From an uncultured Pseudomonadota bacterium (GTDB lineage: Bacteria > SAR324 > NAC60-12), in contig CAJXDX010000030.1 of NCBI GenBank assembly GCA_913052275.1, positions 1 to 14,577 of the forward strand: 14,577 bases of DNA, read 5' to 3'. Every line of letters starts with the position of its first letter. The first letter of the stretch is position 1. Made by a program: the position numbers and the translations under genes. The notes beneath the pieces are model-generated. The model ran no database searches. It was not told where the DNA came from and saw nothing but the letters and a program-made list of their open reading frames with translations. Positions 14,498 to 14,577 of the stretch are shown here, one piece after another.

Positions 14498-14577
14498 TTA
14501 ATAAATATTCTTAAGACCGACATCCTTTAAGAGCTGAATTTCCAGTTCCAGCATTTCCCTTTCCTGCTTCTCAGATT
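14498..14577 (-). CDS. C-terminal end of an unknown gene (partial)
   Basis: The last 25 codons of a minus-strand frame enter from the right edge and stop at 14498. The visible residues read SEKQEREMLELEIQLLKDVG, then LKNIY and stop. This is a charged amphipathic helix, perhaps part of a coiled coil. Such a Glu/Lys/Leu-rich composition ending in a clean stop, on the same strand as lipA, suggests a real gene. The family cannot be told from this fragment. Confidence 0.5.
   Translation of the reverse strand, partial: SEKQEREMLELEIQLLKDVGLKNIY

Overview
The window reads as the chromosome of a Gram-negative, flagellated bacterium with fairly low GC. Evidence for this is an outer-membrane-type beta-barrel lipoprotein, a Kelch lipoprotein, FliG, and bacterial-type biosynthetic enzymes. 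The mix of families (a deltaproteobacteria-like FliG and a Kelch/Ig-like lipoprotein) would fit a deltaproteobacterial or SAR324-like lineage. That placement is a weak inference from memory of protein style, not a search result. No insertion sequence, prophage, CRISPR array, tRNA or rRNA was seen, and every recognised complete gene is intact.

Layout. (1) 59-2084, minus strand: a compact run of four genes, read as PaaI-like hotdog thioesterase, macrodomain hydrolase, FxsA-like membrane protein and riboflavin synthase. The macrodomain stop and the fxsA start overlap as TAATG. (2) 2085-2276: a divergent AT-rich control region with a perfect inverted repeat. It is followed on the plus strand by a secreted SGNH/GDSL esterase (TesA type). 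(3) 2986-4302, minus: a 438-residue helical protein of unknown function with no Cys and no Trp. (4) 4303-4913: about 600 bases without a convincing gene. They hold an inverted repeat and, near carA, a -10-like box and a three-codon minigene with its own ribosome binding site. (5) 4914-9430, plus: carA, then fliG, then leuC and leuD. Each is separated from its usual partners (carB, other flagellar genes, leuA/leuB). (6) 9431-9967: a second gene-poor stretch with inverted and direct repeats. (7) 9968-11989, plus: a two-gene unit of a small barrel-like lipoprotein and a lipoprotein with an Ig-like domain and a six-bladed Kelch-type propeller. (8) 12084-14263, minus: lipA and aroA overlapping by ATGA. 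(9) 14498-14577, minus: the last 25 codons of a further gene that enters from the right edge.

Most of the content is housekeeping: riboflavin, pyrimidine/arginine, leucine, aromatic amino acid and lipoate synthesis, plus the flagellar switch. The least explained parts are the 438-residue protein, the two-lipoprotein unit, the thioesterase-macrodomain-FxsA-ribE gene order, and the long non-coding stretches before carA and before the lipoprotein pair. I did not find a clear new multi-gene system; the lipoprotein pair and the orphan protein are the best candidates for unknown biology.
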